From: Gallionellaceae bacterium
GTDB lineage: Bacteria > Pseudomonadota > Gammaproteobacteria > Burkholderiales > Gallionellaceae
Assembly: GCA_030834965.1 (NCBI GenBank)
Contig: JAUQWW010000046.1
Location: 1 to 64,000 of the forward strand
Direction of reading: 5' to 3'
DNA: 64,000 nt
The position numbers were made by a program, and so were the translations under genes. This document shows positions 45,037 through 54,455 of the stretch, piece after piece. The notes under the pieces were generated by a model. It saw only the letters and a program-made list of their open reading frames with translations, did no database searches and was not told the origin of the DNA. Numbering within the stretch: the stretch's first letter is position 1; each line of letters opens with the position of its first letter.

Positions 45037-46212
45037 GTGAAACCTTCAGCATTGCACACTCTTATTACAGCTAAAGCGGTACTTGCCGAGGCAAAGCCTT
45101 TGATCGTGTCCGGCAATGCTCACTCGTGTTCTGCTGGACTCATTCTTCTTCAAGATTCTTTAGAGCTAATAGTTCTGGCGCTGCTGAGCGAAATAGGTGT
45201 AGATGAGAGAAAAAATCTCGAATCCAAGAGCTTTGATGAGCTTCTTGGCGAACTTAAGGCAGCGGGCATAATCATGCCTAAATTAGGAACAATTAAGGCG
45301 CTAAACAAGCAACGGGTTATCACCAAGCACTATGGACAATTAGCCGAACCTGCCACAGTTCTGAATTACTATGAATGCGCCTCCTTGTTTATTGAAGTAA
45401 CCTTAAGGCAAGTAATTAACAAATCCTTAAGTGAAATATTGCTGACCGATCTATTGCCTGAATGTGAGGCGAAAACTTTCCTAACTCATGCAATAGAACT
45501 AAAGGACAACGATAGGTTTCTTGAATGCCTTGTCGAGATTAGAAAGGCGCTATTTGTCGAGTATGAGCATGAATATGCAATTAACAAATGGATTGATGTT
45601 GATGTGAACGAAAAATCCAACTTTGGACTTTTATGGTTCAGGAGAGATGGAATTAAAGCGCCATACTGGACTAGAAATAAACAGTGGATAACTGAAAATG
45701 TAAAGAAGCCAAGCGATTTCATTCAAATCGATCATGAGAAATTACGTCTTGATGCAATGGAGTGGGGCGTTAGCACTTCAAAACTGGAAAACCTTCGGCG
45801 TTTAACACCAATCGTGTTTCGGGCAGGTTCTGAATTCGATTGGAGTGTCGAATACGATTTACTTTTTCCGCCCAATGAAGCGACAGTAGAAAACTGTAAC
45901 GAATGCCTTGATCTAGCAGTTTCTATTTTCTTGAAAAAGAAAGAACACGAAAAAATCAAGCGCTGGCCTAGAAGAGAGCAACCATTTCAAATGCCTGCCA
46001 TCTATATTGGTCATTCCCTGTACAAATCTACATCTACGAAGTCAGATGTCACTCATGTGGTTCAAGAAAGTTTTTTGTACTCGATGCATACCCTTGTCTC
46101 AGGCTTCAATCCTGAAGAAATCTATTATTTCGTCACTGCAAATGAGCCCCCTGATGAAGATAATAAATATGGTAAAAATCACGTTTCTGGCTACCTATTA
46201 AAAGTGGAATGA
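45037..46212 (+). CDS. AT-rich orphan protein with HEPN-like motif, possible defence/toxin protein
   Basis: A protein of about 391 residues from GTG 45037 (frame open from TTG 44980; no ribosome site decides). The N-terminal third is helical with LNKQRVITKHYG, an R-x4-H motif in the setting typical of HEPN domains (a ribonuclease fold common in toxin-antitoxin, Abi and CRISPR proteins). A second helical segment EIRKALFVEYEHEY follows. The C-terminal half (about 250-391) is unrecognised. Base composition is clearly AT-richer than both neighbours and codon use differs, pointing to transfer. No integrase or partner gene adjoins. Confidence 0.75.
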   Translation: MKPSALHTLITAKAVLAEAKPLIVSGNAHSCSAGLILLQDSLELIVLALLSEIGVDERKNLESKSFDELLGELKAAGIIMPKLGTIKALNKQRVITKHYGQLAEPATVLNYYECASLFIEVTLRQVINKSLSEILLTDLLPECEAKTFLTHAIELKDNDRFLECLVEIRKALFVEYEHEYAINKWIDVDVNEKSNFGLLWFRRDGIKAPYWTRNKQWITENVKKPSDFIQIDHEKLRLDAMEWGVSTSKLENLRRLTPIVFRAGSEFDWSVEYDLLFPPNEATVENCNECLDLAVSIFLKKKEHEKIKRWPRREQPFQMPAIYIGHSLYKSTSTKSDVTHVVQESFLYSMHTLVSGFNPEEIYYFVTANEPPDEDNKYGKNHVSGYLLKVE

Positions 46213-46426
46213 ACTAAGGGTGCGGAAACTTTGAATGCCTTCTTTATGGAAAAATGAAAGACGGGTATGTGTCGTTAGCGGAAGTCCGCGCAACCCGATA
46301 TCAGCCGTTGGTACTGTGGAAAACACATTCCATTCGAGATTGATGCATGCCGTCACTTGAGGCAAGATGCGTGCGGGGGATTTCCCCTCGCAGACTTTGT
46401 TAAACCAGGAGAACAAGAGAGCAGAT

Positions 46427-47128
46427 ATGGGCGCACAGTGGAAAGCCAAACACAAGGAAATTGCAGCTAATGCAAAGGGCCGCATTTTCGGCAAGCTGTC
46501 CAAGGAGATCATGGTCGCAGCACGTGCTGGCGCAGATCCGGACATGAACCCGCGCTTGCGCCTGGTGGTTGAACAAGCCAAGAAAGCATCCATGCCGCGC
46601 GAGACCCTGGAGCGCGCCATCAAGAAGGGCGCGGGCCTGCTCGACGAAGGAGCCAGCCTGGAGCGGCTGGTTTATGAGGGTTTCGCGCCGCACCGTGTGC
46701 CCGTGATCGTCGAGTGTTTGTCGGACAACATCAACCGCACGCTTTCAAGCATGCGGGTGTTGTTTCGCAAGGGGCAGCTCGGCGCATCGGGCTCGGTCTC
46801 ATGGGATTTCAACTATCAGGGCATGATCGAGGCGACTCCGAATTCCAAAGAGGCAGACGCGGAGCTTGCGGCCATTGAGGCAGGCGCACAGGATTTCGAG
46901 CCCGCCGAAAACGGCGCAACGCTATTTATCACCGATGCAACGGATCTGGATGCGGTATGCCGCGCGTTGCCAGCGCACGGGTTTACCGTGCAGTCTGCCC
47001 AGCTAGGCTATCGTCCAAAAAATTCGGTAACGCTGAACGATGCAGAGCGCGAAGAGGTCGAAGCGTTTCTGGAAGCAATTGATGCAGATGATGACGTGCA
47101 AAATGTCTATGTGGGGCTGGCCGGTTAG
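46427..47128 (+). CDS. YebC/PmpR family protein
   Basis: A 233-residue YebC family protein. Opening [23 protein letters not shown] resembles the family GHSKWxxIKHRKAxxDAKRGK start in a divergent form; [57 protein letters not shown] and [13 protein letters not shown] are diagnostic. Members act as transcriptional regulators or, as shown recently for some, as factors relieving ribosome stalling at proline stretches. The divergent N-terminus suggests the YeeN-like second paralogue rather than the ruvABC-linked YebC. ATG 46427. Confidence 0.9.
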   Translation: MGAQWKAKHKEIAANAKGRIFGKLSKEIMVAARAGADPDMNPRLRLVVEQAKKASMPRETLERAIKKGAGLLDEGASLERLVYEGFAPHRVPVIVECLSDNINRTLSSMRVLFRKGQLGASGSVSWDFNYQGMIEATPNSKEADAELAAIEAGAQDFEPAENGATLFITDATDLDAVCRALPAHGFTVQSAQLGYRPKNSVTLNDAEREEVEAFLEAIDADDDVQNVYVGLAG

Positions 47129-47162
47129 CGTACGAAGGCCAAATTAACCCAAGAAAAATCGG

Positions 47163-47302
47163 TTCGCCACAGAGAACACAGAGATCACAGAGAAAAACAG
47201 GTCTACGCAGGGATCGGCAACTGGTTGCACAACTCGCAAAAACCAATGGTTTGTCTCTGTGTTTTCTGTGAACTCTGTGAACTCTGTGAACTCTGTGGCT
47301 TG
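47163..47302. mobile_element. MITE-like 140-bp element with 6-bp flanking repeats
   Basis: The ends GCCACAGAG (47166) and CTCTGTGGC (47291-47299) are inverted repeats. The arms are built from CACAGAGA-type units on the left and three ACTCTGTGA units on the right, so most of the element folds into a long hairpin. It is immediately flanked on both sides by AATCGG (47157-47162 and 47303-47308), which looks like a target-site duplication. Similar CACAGAG-rich repeats are scattered in many bacterial genomes. Confidence 0.65.
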
Positions 47303-47319
47303 AATCGGAGGTTGCAGGG

Positions 47320-47694
47320 TTAATCCGATTTCTTCTTCAGCAGTGCCTGCAGGTCAGCGAAGGGGTTGTGCGTTGCCACTGTTTGACCCTCGGCACCTCT
47401 GCCACGCACTGCCTCATCCATAACGCGCGAGTGTTCGTTGTCGTGGCAGTACAGGCAGAGCAGCTCCCAGTTGCTGCCGTCCGGCGGGTTGTTGTCGTGA
47501 TTGTGGTCCTTGTGATGCACAGTCAATTCACGCAGCCGCACTCCGGAAAACTCGCGGCCGCATCGTCCGCATATCCACGGAAATAATTTCAGTGCCCGCT
47601 CGCGGTAGCCGGCCTCACGCAATTCGCGTTGCTGACGTGCTTCGGCGACGACGCGGTCGAGTCGCGCATGATCGGGGGTGGCATGTTTCGTCAT
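47320..47694 (-). CDS. YajD-type HNH nuclease
   Basis: A 124-residue HNH protein like E. coli YajD. Zinc-binding cysteines occur in WICGRCGREF and LLCLYCHDNEH; the HNH core is LTVHHKDHNHDNNPPDGSNWELL. ATG 47694 (MTKHATPDHARLDRVV) is chosen over the longer frame. YajD-type proteins are small stand-alone HNH nucleases of unclear role. The MITE-like element ends 18 bases downstream of its stop. Confidence 0.9.
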   Translation of the reverse strand: MTKHATPDHARLDRVVAEARQQRELREAGYRERALKLFPWICGRCGREFSGVRLRELTVHHKDHNHDNNPPDGSNWELLCLYCHDNEHSRVMDEAVRGRGAEGQTVATHNPFADLQALLKKKSD

Positions 47695-47766
47695 GGCTGA
47701 TGATGGGCTGATAACTGATGCGACTATATCAGGTCGCGCCACAGCGATCTATCGATGATGGCGTGC

Positions 47767-48663
47767 CTATTTCGCGCCGTATGCCTGGTTATACGCAGCC
47801 AGGGCCTGGGCAACCTGACCCGTGGGCTTGGCTGCGTTGCCGGTGCCGAACTCGGCCTGTAATGAGGTTTTGTTGTCAGCAATGAAATGAATGGCGCGAT
47901 TCAGGTTGTCGAGCTGCTTCAGGATGAAGTTGCCGTCCGCATTGAGCAGGTTTGCCGACTTGGCAAAATTTGCGCCGAACTCCTGCAGCGCATCCACGAC
48001 ACCCTGCTTGTTGGTCGCCAACAGCGAACCCAGTTTGGTGGTGTCCAGAGATGCCAGTCTGGTATGGGGGTCAATGGTAAAGCCCAGATCACTCAGGCCA
48101 TGCACGCCATCCTTGATCCCGAAGAAACGGTTGTTAACATTCTGTTCCAGTTCGAATTGCGAAGCCCGCGCAGCCTGTGTGTCAGCCAGCAACCCGCCTG
48201 GCTGAATGTCAGCATCAAAGCGCTGAATCCAACTGTTGTATTGCCCCGCAAAGTCCTGCAGCTGTGACTGTATGCTGTCATTACAGGTGGATAACGCAAT
48301 GCCGCCCAGACGCTGCCCGGCATCCTCCATCTGGAAGACGAAGGATTTCATCTGGCTCAGTTCCGAGAACTGGGCTTTGTAGGAAACATCTTTCCTGTTG
48401 ATGACAGTCATCATCTTGTAGGCCGACTCCGGATCGGCCAGGGTCATATTGCGGCCTGCCGCGGAGAGACCTTTTATGCTGCCGTTTTGAGTGAGCAGGG
48501 AAAACGGATCTGAGGATAATGGGTCGATCTGGGCACTGTTTGATACCAGAAGCGAGAACATGCTCGTCCATGAGTCGTCACGCTTGGCGCCAATGGCCGA
48601 ACCCATCAGTGAACTGAACACCTGCAATTGCATAAGCGAAACTGAAGCGGGCGAGATATTCAT
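47767..48663 (-). CDS. orphan protein resembling the FliD C-terminal region
   Basis: A 298-residue protein without a signal peptide. The N-terminus (MNISPASVSLMQLQVFSSLM) is amphipathic. The second half (LSDLGFTIDPHTRLASLDTT, TNKQGVVDALQEFGANFAKS, LNRAIHFIADN) follows the pattern of the FliD (hook-associated protein 2) C-terminal domain: an LGI/LGF-T-D-x(n)-L-x-LD-x-x-KL block, then N-x-x-x-V-x-x-x-FG. It is well short of a full FliD and no flagellar gene is near. It may be an uncharacterised relative used outside the filament cap. Confidence 0.6.
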   Translation of the reverse strand: MNISPASVSLMQLQVFSSLMGSAIGAKRDDSWTSMFSLLVSNSAQIDPLSSDPFSLLTQNGSIKGLSAAGRNMTLADPESAYKMMTVINRKDVSYKAQFSELSQMKSFVFQMEDAGQRLGGIALSTCNDSIQSQLQDFAGQYNSWIQRFDADIQPGGLLADTQAARASQFELEQNVNNRFFGIKDGVHGLSDLGFTIDPHTRLASLDTTKLGSLLATNKQGVVDALQEFGANFAKSANLLNADGNFILKQLDNLNRAIHFIADNKTSLQAEFGTGNAAKPTGQVAQALAAYNQAYGAK

Positions 48664-48938
48664 GTGGCTTTACCCCTATGCTTGTCTTGTGGCCTGGTGG
48701 CGTGCACCCACGATGAGGCCAGTCTGGCACAAATTCGTTTTTCCTATCGAAGGGATAACAGCATTTTTAGGCGCTTGTCTTTTGTTTTGCACGAGGTAAG
48801 AAAACACGAGAGGATAGAGGAGGGGCGGAGATGACTGCTTAATCGCTCGGCAGAATGGAAAAGTGATAGCATGAAACTCACCCGCTTGAAGATGAAAAAG
48901 CCGACGGAAGCTCACGGCACGATTAATGGAAAGTAAGC

Positions 48939-51155
48939 ATGAAGCCAGGAAGAAACGACCCGTGTCTCTGCGGCAGTGGGAAAAAATACAAACACTGTTG
49001 CGAGAAGAAAGTCGAGTCCATGCCTCATTATTATTCTGCAAATGGACCTGCGCTGACCCCAGATGAACGCAACCAGCTGGTCGCATTGTTTAATGCAGGC
49101 CGTTACGGGGAACTGGAGAGCCGAACACGATTCCTGTTGGAGCGGTGCCCTGATTCCGGCTTTGCGTGGAAGACATTGGGTGCGGCCCTTCAGGTACAAG
49201 GTAAAGATAGCCTGCACGCTCTGCAAAAGGCAACTGAACTCTTGCCAGGTGATGCTCAAGCGCATTACAACCTGGGCAACACTCTCAAGGTGTTGGGGCG
49301 GCTGGACGAAGCCGGCGCAAGTTACCGGCGGGCGTTACGAATCAAGCCGGATTATGCCAGGGCGCACAGCAATCTTGGCGCCATCCTTTATGAGAAGGGT
49401 CGGCTGGACGATGCCGAAGCCTGCTACCGGCAGGCGCTGCGGATCGATCCAGGCCTCGTTGAGACCTACAACAACCTTGCCTTGCTGCTTGACGCCCAAG
49501 GGAAGTCGATGATGGCACTCAACACCATTATTCAGTCTCTTCAAATCAGGGAAGATGCAGAAGCCAGGAGCATTTTCGTCGCCTGCGTCGAGCACGTTCA
49601 CTTATCTCACGTAACCAAGCTTCTCCGGGGCACGATGCTTCGCGCCCTGGCCGAACCGTGGGATCGGCCAGGCAAAGTCGCAAGAGCCTGTGCTGATCTG
49701 GTCAAACTGGACCCGGCAATCGGGAAGTGCATCGCTCGTGCGGCTCGTGCGTGGCCACAGATGCTGCCAGCACATGAGCTGTTTGACTCCACCGGCCTTG
49801 CCGCGGCTGACGCCGACCCGCTGCTGTGCACCCTGCTCAATTCTGTACCAATCTGCGACATTGACATGGAGCGTTTCCTGACTATGGCGCGACATGCCAT
49901 GCTCGAAGCCGCCACGGCGACACTGGCTTCAGACGACGAGGTCGCCACACCCCTGAACTTCTACGGTGCCCTGGCACGCCAGTGTTTCAATAATGAATAT
50001 GTGTTTTCCTGCACCGAGGGCGAAATAAAAAAGGCAGGCGAATTGCGAGATGCGCTGGCTGCTGCGCTGGAGGACAAAACGCCAGTGCCGGCTGCTTGGC
50101 TGTTGGCGGTAGCGGCTTATTTTCCTCTCTACTCCCTCCCGTTTGCTGCTCGACTACTGGATGCTCAATGGCCACAAGAAGTTGCGGCTGTGCTGGTGCA
50201 GCAAGTTCGCGAGCCTGCGGAAGAACTGCAAGCACGCGCCACCATTCCCCGGTTAACCAACATCGAGAACGAGGTGTCGCTGCTGGTGCAGAATCAATAT
50301 GAAGAAAATCCTTATCCGCGCTGGATCAAGGCGGCGCCGGCCGGTAAGGCAATGAGTATCGACGAATATTTGAGCCATAGATTTCCTCTTGTTGCATACA
50401 AACGTCACGATATGAGTGGCAGCATTGACATTCTGGTCGCCGGCTGCGGCACCGGCCTGCATCCAATTGAAACGGCGCAGCAATTCCAGGGGGCACAGGT
50501 GCTGGCCGTCGATCTGAGCATCAGCAGTCTTGGTTACGCCAAGCGCAAGACGCGTGAACTGGGCCTGACCTCAATTGAGTATGCTCAGGCCGATCTGCAG
50601 CAGCTGGGGGCGTTGGGCCGCAGCTTTGATGTTATTGAGTCTGTCGGGGTGTTGCACCACCTGGCTGACCCGTGGGCGGGGTGGCAAGCGCTTCTGTCTC
50701 TGCTTCGCCCCGGTGGGTTCATGAAACTCGGCTTTTATAGTGAGGTAGCGCGTCGCAACATCGTTCGTGTACGGGATTTCATTGCAGAGCAGGGCGTTGG
50801 ATCGTCTGCCCATGAGATTCGGCAGTGCCGCCAGAACTTGATGGATTTGGATAAAAGCGTAGATTTTGGAAGCACACTGAAAACATCGGATTTTTTCAGC
50901 ATCAGTGCCTGCCGTGATTTGCTTTTCCACGTTCAGGAGCATCGTATGACGCTGACCAGCATTGATGCATTTCTCAACAGCAATAATTTGGCGTTTCTGG
51001 GGTTTGAAATCAACCCGCAAACCCTTCAGGCTTACAAGCGGCGTTTTCCTGATGATCGTGCCGCCACCAACTTGGCTCAGTGGCAGGTTTTCGAGAACGA
51101 AAATCCGGACACATTTTTCGGCATGTACCAGTTCTGGATTCAGAAAGCGAGTTAA
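48939..51155 (+). CDS. SEC-C / TPR / class I SAM methyltransferase fusion protein
   Basis: A 738-residue multidomain protein. Residues 1-25 carry a SEC-C zinc motif (RNDPCLCGSGKKYKHCC). About 40-200 are TPR repeats (DAQAHYNLGNTLKVLGRLDE, YARAHSNLGAILYEKGRLDD, LVETYNNLALLLDAQGKS). About 200-440 are an unassigned helical region. About 490-640 are a class I methyltransferase with motif I DILVAGCGTGLHPIE, acidic LAVDLS and DVIESVGVLHHL. Such fusions are common, uncharacterised and thought to methylate proteins or other macromolecules bound through the TPRs. GGAAAG precedes the ATG. Confidence 0.9.
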   Translation: MKPGRNDPCLCGSGKKYKHCCEKKVESMPHYYSANGPALTPDERNQLVALFNAGRYGELESRTRFLLERCPDSGFAWKTLGAALQVQGKDSLHALQKATELLPGDAQAHYNLGNTLKVLGRLDEAGASYRRALRIKPDYARAHSNLGAILYEKGRLDDAEACYRQALRIDPGLVETYNNLALLLDAQGKSMMALNTIIQSLQIREDAEARSIFVACVEHVHLSHVTKLLRGTMLRALAEPWDRPGKVARACADLVKLDPAIGKCIARAARAWPQMLPAHELFDSTGLAAADADPLLCTLLNSVPICDIDMERFLTMARHAMLEAATATLASDDEVATPLNFYGALARQCFNNEYVFSCTEGEIKKAGELRDALAAALEDKTPVPAAWLLAVAAYFPLYSLPFAARLLDAQWPQEVAAVLVQQVREPAEELQARATIPRLTNIENEVSLLVQNQYEENPYPRWIKAAPAGKAMSIDEYLSHRFPLVAYKRHDMSGSIDILVAGCGTGLHPIETAQQFQGAQVLAVDLSISSLGYAKRKTRELGLTSIEYAQADLQQLGALGRSFDVIESVGVLHHLADPWAGWQALLSLLRPGGFMKLGFYSEVARRNIVRVRDFIAEQGVGSSAHEIRQCRQNLMDLDKSVDFGSTLKTSDFFSISACRDLLFHVQEHRMTLTSIDAFLNSNNLAFLGFEINPQTLQAYKRRFPDDRAATNLAQWQVFENENPDTFFGMYQFWIQKAS

Positions 51156-51306
51156 GTGCTTGTCCGTCGCGGGGTTAACACAGTTCCGAACTCAAATCGG
51201 AGAAAAAATTGCCGGGAATGCATGGATCGTTTGAGAGTGAATGGTGTCTATAATCGGCCGCAGGGATTCATAGTCCCACGTTTTGCCTGGAGTGGATGTA
51301 GGAAAA

Positions 51307-51993
51307 ATGCATTTTTCTGGAAAGTCGCCAATGCCGTTCTCGCCGCTACGCCTGCTGCTATTCATCCTGGCCTTGGCTTTTCTTATCAGTTTCGTCCAGA
51401 TCGGGTTGATCAGTATTGCCTTCGACAAGCTGGGGCTTTCACCTGAATCGGCCTACCTGCTCCTGCTGTGCACGCTGGTCGGAAGCCTGATCAACCTTCC
51501 ATTGTTCAGCCTCACGGCCGATAGTTCGGTACCATCAAGACTGCCGCCGGAGCGGGCGCGCTGGCCGTTTTTCAACCTGCCAGCCGTCACTGGCAAAGTC
51601 ATGATTACCGCCAACGTCGGCGGTGCAGTGGTGCCGGTCGCCTTTTCGCTTTACCTGATCGCCCACAACCCGCTGAACCCGTGGCAGATCGCCATCGCGG
51701 TGGCAGCAGTTGTCATCATCGCCCACATCAGCAGCCGGCCCATTCCCGGCATCGGCATCGGCATCCCGATGCTGATCGCACCGGTTGCCGCCGCGTTGAT
51801 CGCAACCATGCTCGATCCGCAACAGCGTGCTCCGCTGGCCTATATCGGTGGTACGCTGGGTGTGCTGGTCGGCGCTGACCTGCTGCGCCTCAAGGATATC
51901 CGCAAGCTGGGCGTCCCCATCGCGTCTATTGGCGGTGCCGGCAGTTTCGATGGGGTATTTGTCACCGGCCTCCTTGCGGTATTGCTGGCGTAA
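51307..51993 (+). CDS. DUF1614 family membrane protein
   Basis: A 228-residue integral membrane protein with about six or seven helices, matching DUF1614: PLFSLTADS, NVGGAVVPVAFSLYLI, SRPIPGIGIGIPMLIAPVAAALIA, GTLGVLVGADLLRLKDI and the C-terminal SIGGAGSFDGVFVTGLLAVLLA. Function unknown. The start is set at ATG 51307 behind TAGGA; ATG 51331 and the TTG at 51283 are alternatives. Confidence 0.88.
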   Translation: MHFSGKSPMPFSPLRLLLFILALAFLISFVQIGLISIAFDKLGLSPESAYLLLLCTLVGSLINLPLFSLTADSSVPSRLPPERARWPFFNLPAVTGKVMITANVGGAVVPVAFSLYLIAHNPLNPWQIAIAVAAVVIIAHISSRPIPGIGIGIPMLIAPVAAALIATMLDPQQRAPLAYIGGTLGVLVGADLLRLKDIRKLGVPIASIGGAGSFDGVFVTGLLAVLLA

Positions 51994-52084
51994 AGGCCAT
52001 CATCCCGATGGGAGAGGTGGATAAATAATTTTGATTTCTGCGAATGTCCTGTCTAAACTCTGTTGGTAATTCTGGAGATTGAGC

Positions 52085-54283
52085 ATGAAAAATAGACTGC
52101 TATGGATACTGCTGACGTTCGCAACGGCGACACAAGCCGCTGCGCCTGAGTCATCAGCGCCTCCTTTATTGGTGCCTCATCAGCAGTATTCCCAGGCGGC
52201 AAAGCTGGGTGCGATGATTCTTACGCGTTCCCACTACAAGACCATGCCGCTGGACGACGCGATGTCGGAGAAGATTTTCGACAACTATTTTAAGGCGCTG
52301 GATCCGGACAAACTGTTTTTCGTGCAGGCAGATATTGATCAGTTTGCCAGTGCGCGCACGATGCTCGACGATGCGATTTCCAACGAAAGCCTGGACACAC
52401 CTTACGCCATTTTCAATGCATACCAACAGCGTGCTGTCGAGCGGCTGACTTATGCCCGCGAATTGCTCAAGCAAGATTTCGAGTTCGAGCAGAATGAGAG
52501 CTACCAATATGAGCGAAGCAAGGAGGCGTGGCCGAAATCCGACGAGGAAATGCGTGACGTGTGGCGCAAGCGGGTCAAAAACGACTGGCTGCTACTGAAG
52601 CTTGCCGGCAAGGATGACAAATCCATTCGCGACAGGCTCGACAAGCGCTATGATCATTCCTTGTCGCTCATTTTCAAGAACAAGAGCGAGGACGTTTTTC
52701 AGCTGTTCATGAATGCGTATGCGATGTCCATCGATCCGCATACCAACTATCTAGGCCCAAGAGCATTAGACGATTTCAATATCTCCATGAAGCTGTCGCT
52801 TGTAGGAATAGGCGCAACGCTTCAGTTAAGAGATGAATACACAACCATACGCGAGCTTGTGCCGGGCGGGCCGGCCGCGCGATCCGGCAAGTTGAATATC
52901 GGGGATCGCATTGTCGGTGTTGGGCAAGGTGAAAATAGCATCCCGACCGAGGTGATCGGCTGGCGTATCAACGATGTGGTTGCGCTGATTCGAGGCGCCA
53001 AAGACACGGTGGTGCTTCTCGATGTGCTCCCGGCAGATGCCGGCACGGACGGGGAGCATAAGGTCATTACACTTGTGCGCGACAAAGTCAGCCTCGAACA
53101 ACAGGCCGCCAAGAAAGACATCATCAAGATACAAAAAGGCGATGCAATTCGCCAGATCGGGGTAATTACCTTGCCCACGTTCTACCAGGATTTCGCCGCA
53201 CGAAATAACGGCGAAAAGGAATTCAAGAGCGCCACCCGCGATGTATCGCGCCTGTTGGGCGAACTGAAAAAAGACAAGGTGGACAGCGTGCTGATCGACT
53301 TGCGCAATAATGGCGGCGGTTCGCTGAATGAAGCGATCGAGCTGACCGGCCTGTTTATCGGCAAGGGGCCGGTGGTGCTGCAACGCAACTCGGCTGGTGA
53401 AGTGAGGGTGGAAAGTGACAACAACCCTGCCCTCGCCTGGGATGGCCCGCTTGGCGTACTGATCAACCGCGGATCGGCATCAGCATCAGAAATCTTTGCT
53501 GCTGCAATACAGGACTACGGTCGCGGCCTGATCATCGGCGAGCCAAGCTTCGGCAAAGGCACTGTGCAAACCCTGATTAATCTGGATCAACTCGCGCATA
53601 ACAAAGAACCGGCATTCGGCGAATTGAAGATGACCATCGCACAGTTTTTTCGGATCAACGGCGGCACCACCCAGCTGCGCGGCGTTACTCCGGATATCAG
53701 CTTGCCAGGCATCGCCGACATGGAGAATTTTGGCGAGTCCAGCTTCGACAATGCGTTGCCATGGGTGCAAATCAAGGCAGTGGATTTCAAGCCGGAAGGC
53801 AACTTGACCGAGTTGTTGCCGCTGCTGCAAATCCGCCATGAGGCACGCGTTGCGAAAGACAAGGATTTTCAGTATCTGCTCGAAGATATTGCCGAGGTCA
53901 AGGATAGACGCAAGAAAAACCTCTTCTCACTCAACGAAGCAGAGCGACGCAAAGAAAGGGATAGGCGGGAGGCGCGGCTAAAGTTACGCAAGGCCAGTAG
54001 CGATACTGACAAAGGTGAGCAGAGCACGAAAATTGCCGTTGAAGATACGACCATCGTGAAAAATACCGTACTGCAAGACGACGGTTTGCTAGCCAATGAA
54101 CGTGATCTCGGCGCTGATCTGGCCGCAGAAAAGGCGCAAAAAGACGCCAAAGACGTATTGTTGGACGAAGCCGTGCATATTCTCGGCGACAAAGTCGATC
54201 TCCTGAAAATCGATACCAAACTTGCTGCACGCGTATTGCCTGATTCCGCAACAACGACGAATCAGAATCAGAAGCGCGAATAG
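52085..54283 (+). CDS. prc: carboxy-terminal processing protease Prc (Tsp)
   Basis: A 732-residue periplasmic S41 protease of the Prc/Tsp type with signal peptide (KNRLLWILLTFATATQAA). It has an N-terminal helical domain with DPHTNYLGPRALDDF, a PDZ domain (GIGATLQLRDEYTTIRELVPGGPAARSGK) and the protease core with the Ser-Lys dyad: Ser in NRGSASASEIFAAAI and Lys in GEPSFGKGTVQ. A charged DUF3340 tail follows. It degrades proteins with nonpolar C-termini, including murein hydrolases such as MepS, so it could act on the NlpC lipoprotein encoded at 40801. ATG 52085. Confidence 0.95.
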   Translation: MKNRLLWILLTFATATQAAAPESSAPPLLVPHQQYSQAAKLGAMILTRSHYKTMPLDDAMSEKIFDNYFKALDPDKLFFVQADIDQFASARTMLDDAISNESLDTPYAIFNAYQQRAVERLTYARELLKQDFEFEQNESYQYERSKEAWPKSDEEMRDVWRKRVKNDWLLLKLAGKDDKSIRDRLDKRYDHSLSLIFKNKSEDVFQLFMNAYAMSIDPHTNYLGPRALDDFNISMKLSLVGIGATLQLRDEYTTIRELVPGGPAARSGKLNIGDRIVGVGQGENSIPTEVIGWRINDVVALIRGAKDTVVLLDVLPADAGTDGEHKVITLVRDKVSLEQQAAKKDIIKIQKGDAIRQIGVITLPTFYQDFAARNNGEKEFKSATRDVSRLLGELKKDKVDSVLIDLRNNGGGSLNEAIELTGLFIGKGPVVLQRNSAGEVRVESDNNPALAWDGPLGVLINRGSASASEIFAAAIQDYGRGLIIGEPSFGKGTVQTLINLDQLAHNKEPAFGELKMTIAQFFRINGGTTQLRGVTPDISLPGIADMENFGESSFDNALPWVQIKAVDFKPEGNLTELLPLLQIRHEARVAKDKDFQYLLEDIAEVKDRRKKNLFSLNEAERRKERDRREARLKLRKASSDTDKGEQSTKIAVEDTTIVKNTVLQDDGLLANERDLGADLAAEKAQKDAKDVLLDEAVHILGDKVDLLKIDTKLAARVLPDSATTTNQNQKRE

Positions 54284-54455
54284 ACTGAAAATAGCAGTTA
54301 CCTAATTTCCAGAATGGTCAGCCGAGCGTACCTCGGGTGCGAACGTCGAGTTATTTCGGCGCGATGGAGATACCTGTTTCAGCATTGTTTACGTACGGGA
54401 CCCGCGACTCTTGAAGTAAAAACAAAATCAACACAGCCTAAGGAGAGGATTTCCC

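Noticed and set aside
47166-47299. Regular CACAGAG/CTCTGTG repeats as a CRISPR array
   Set aside because: Units are 9-10 bp without spacers of constant length and form a single long hairpin; no cas genes nearby.
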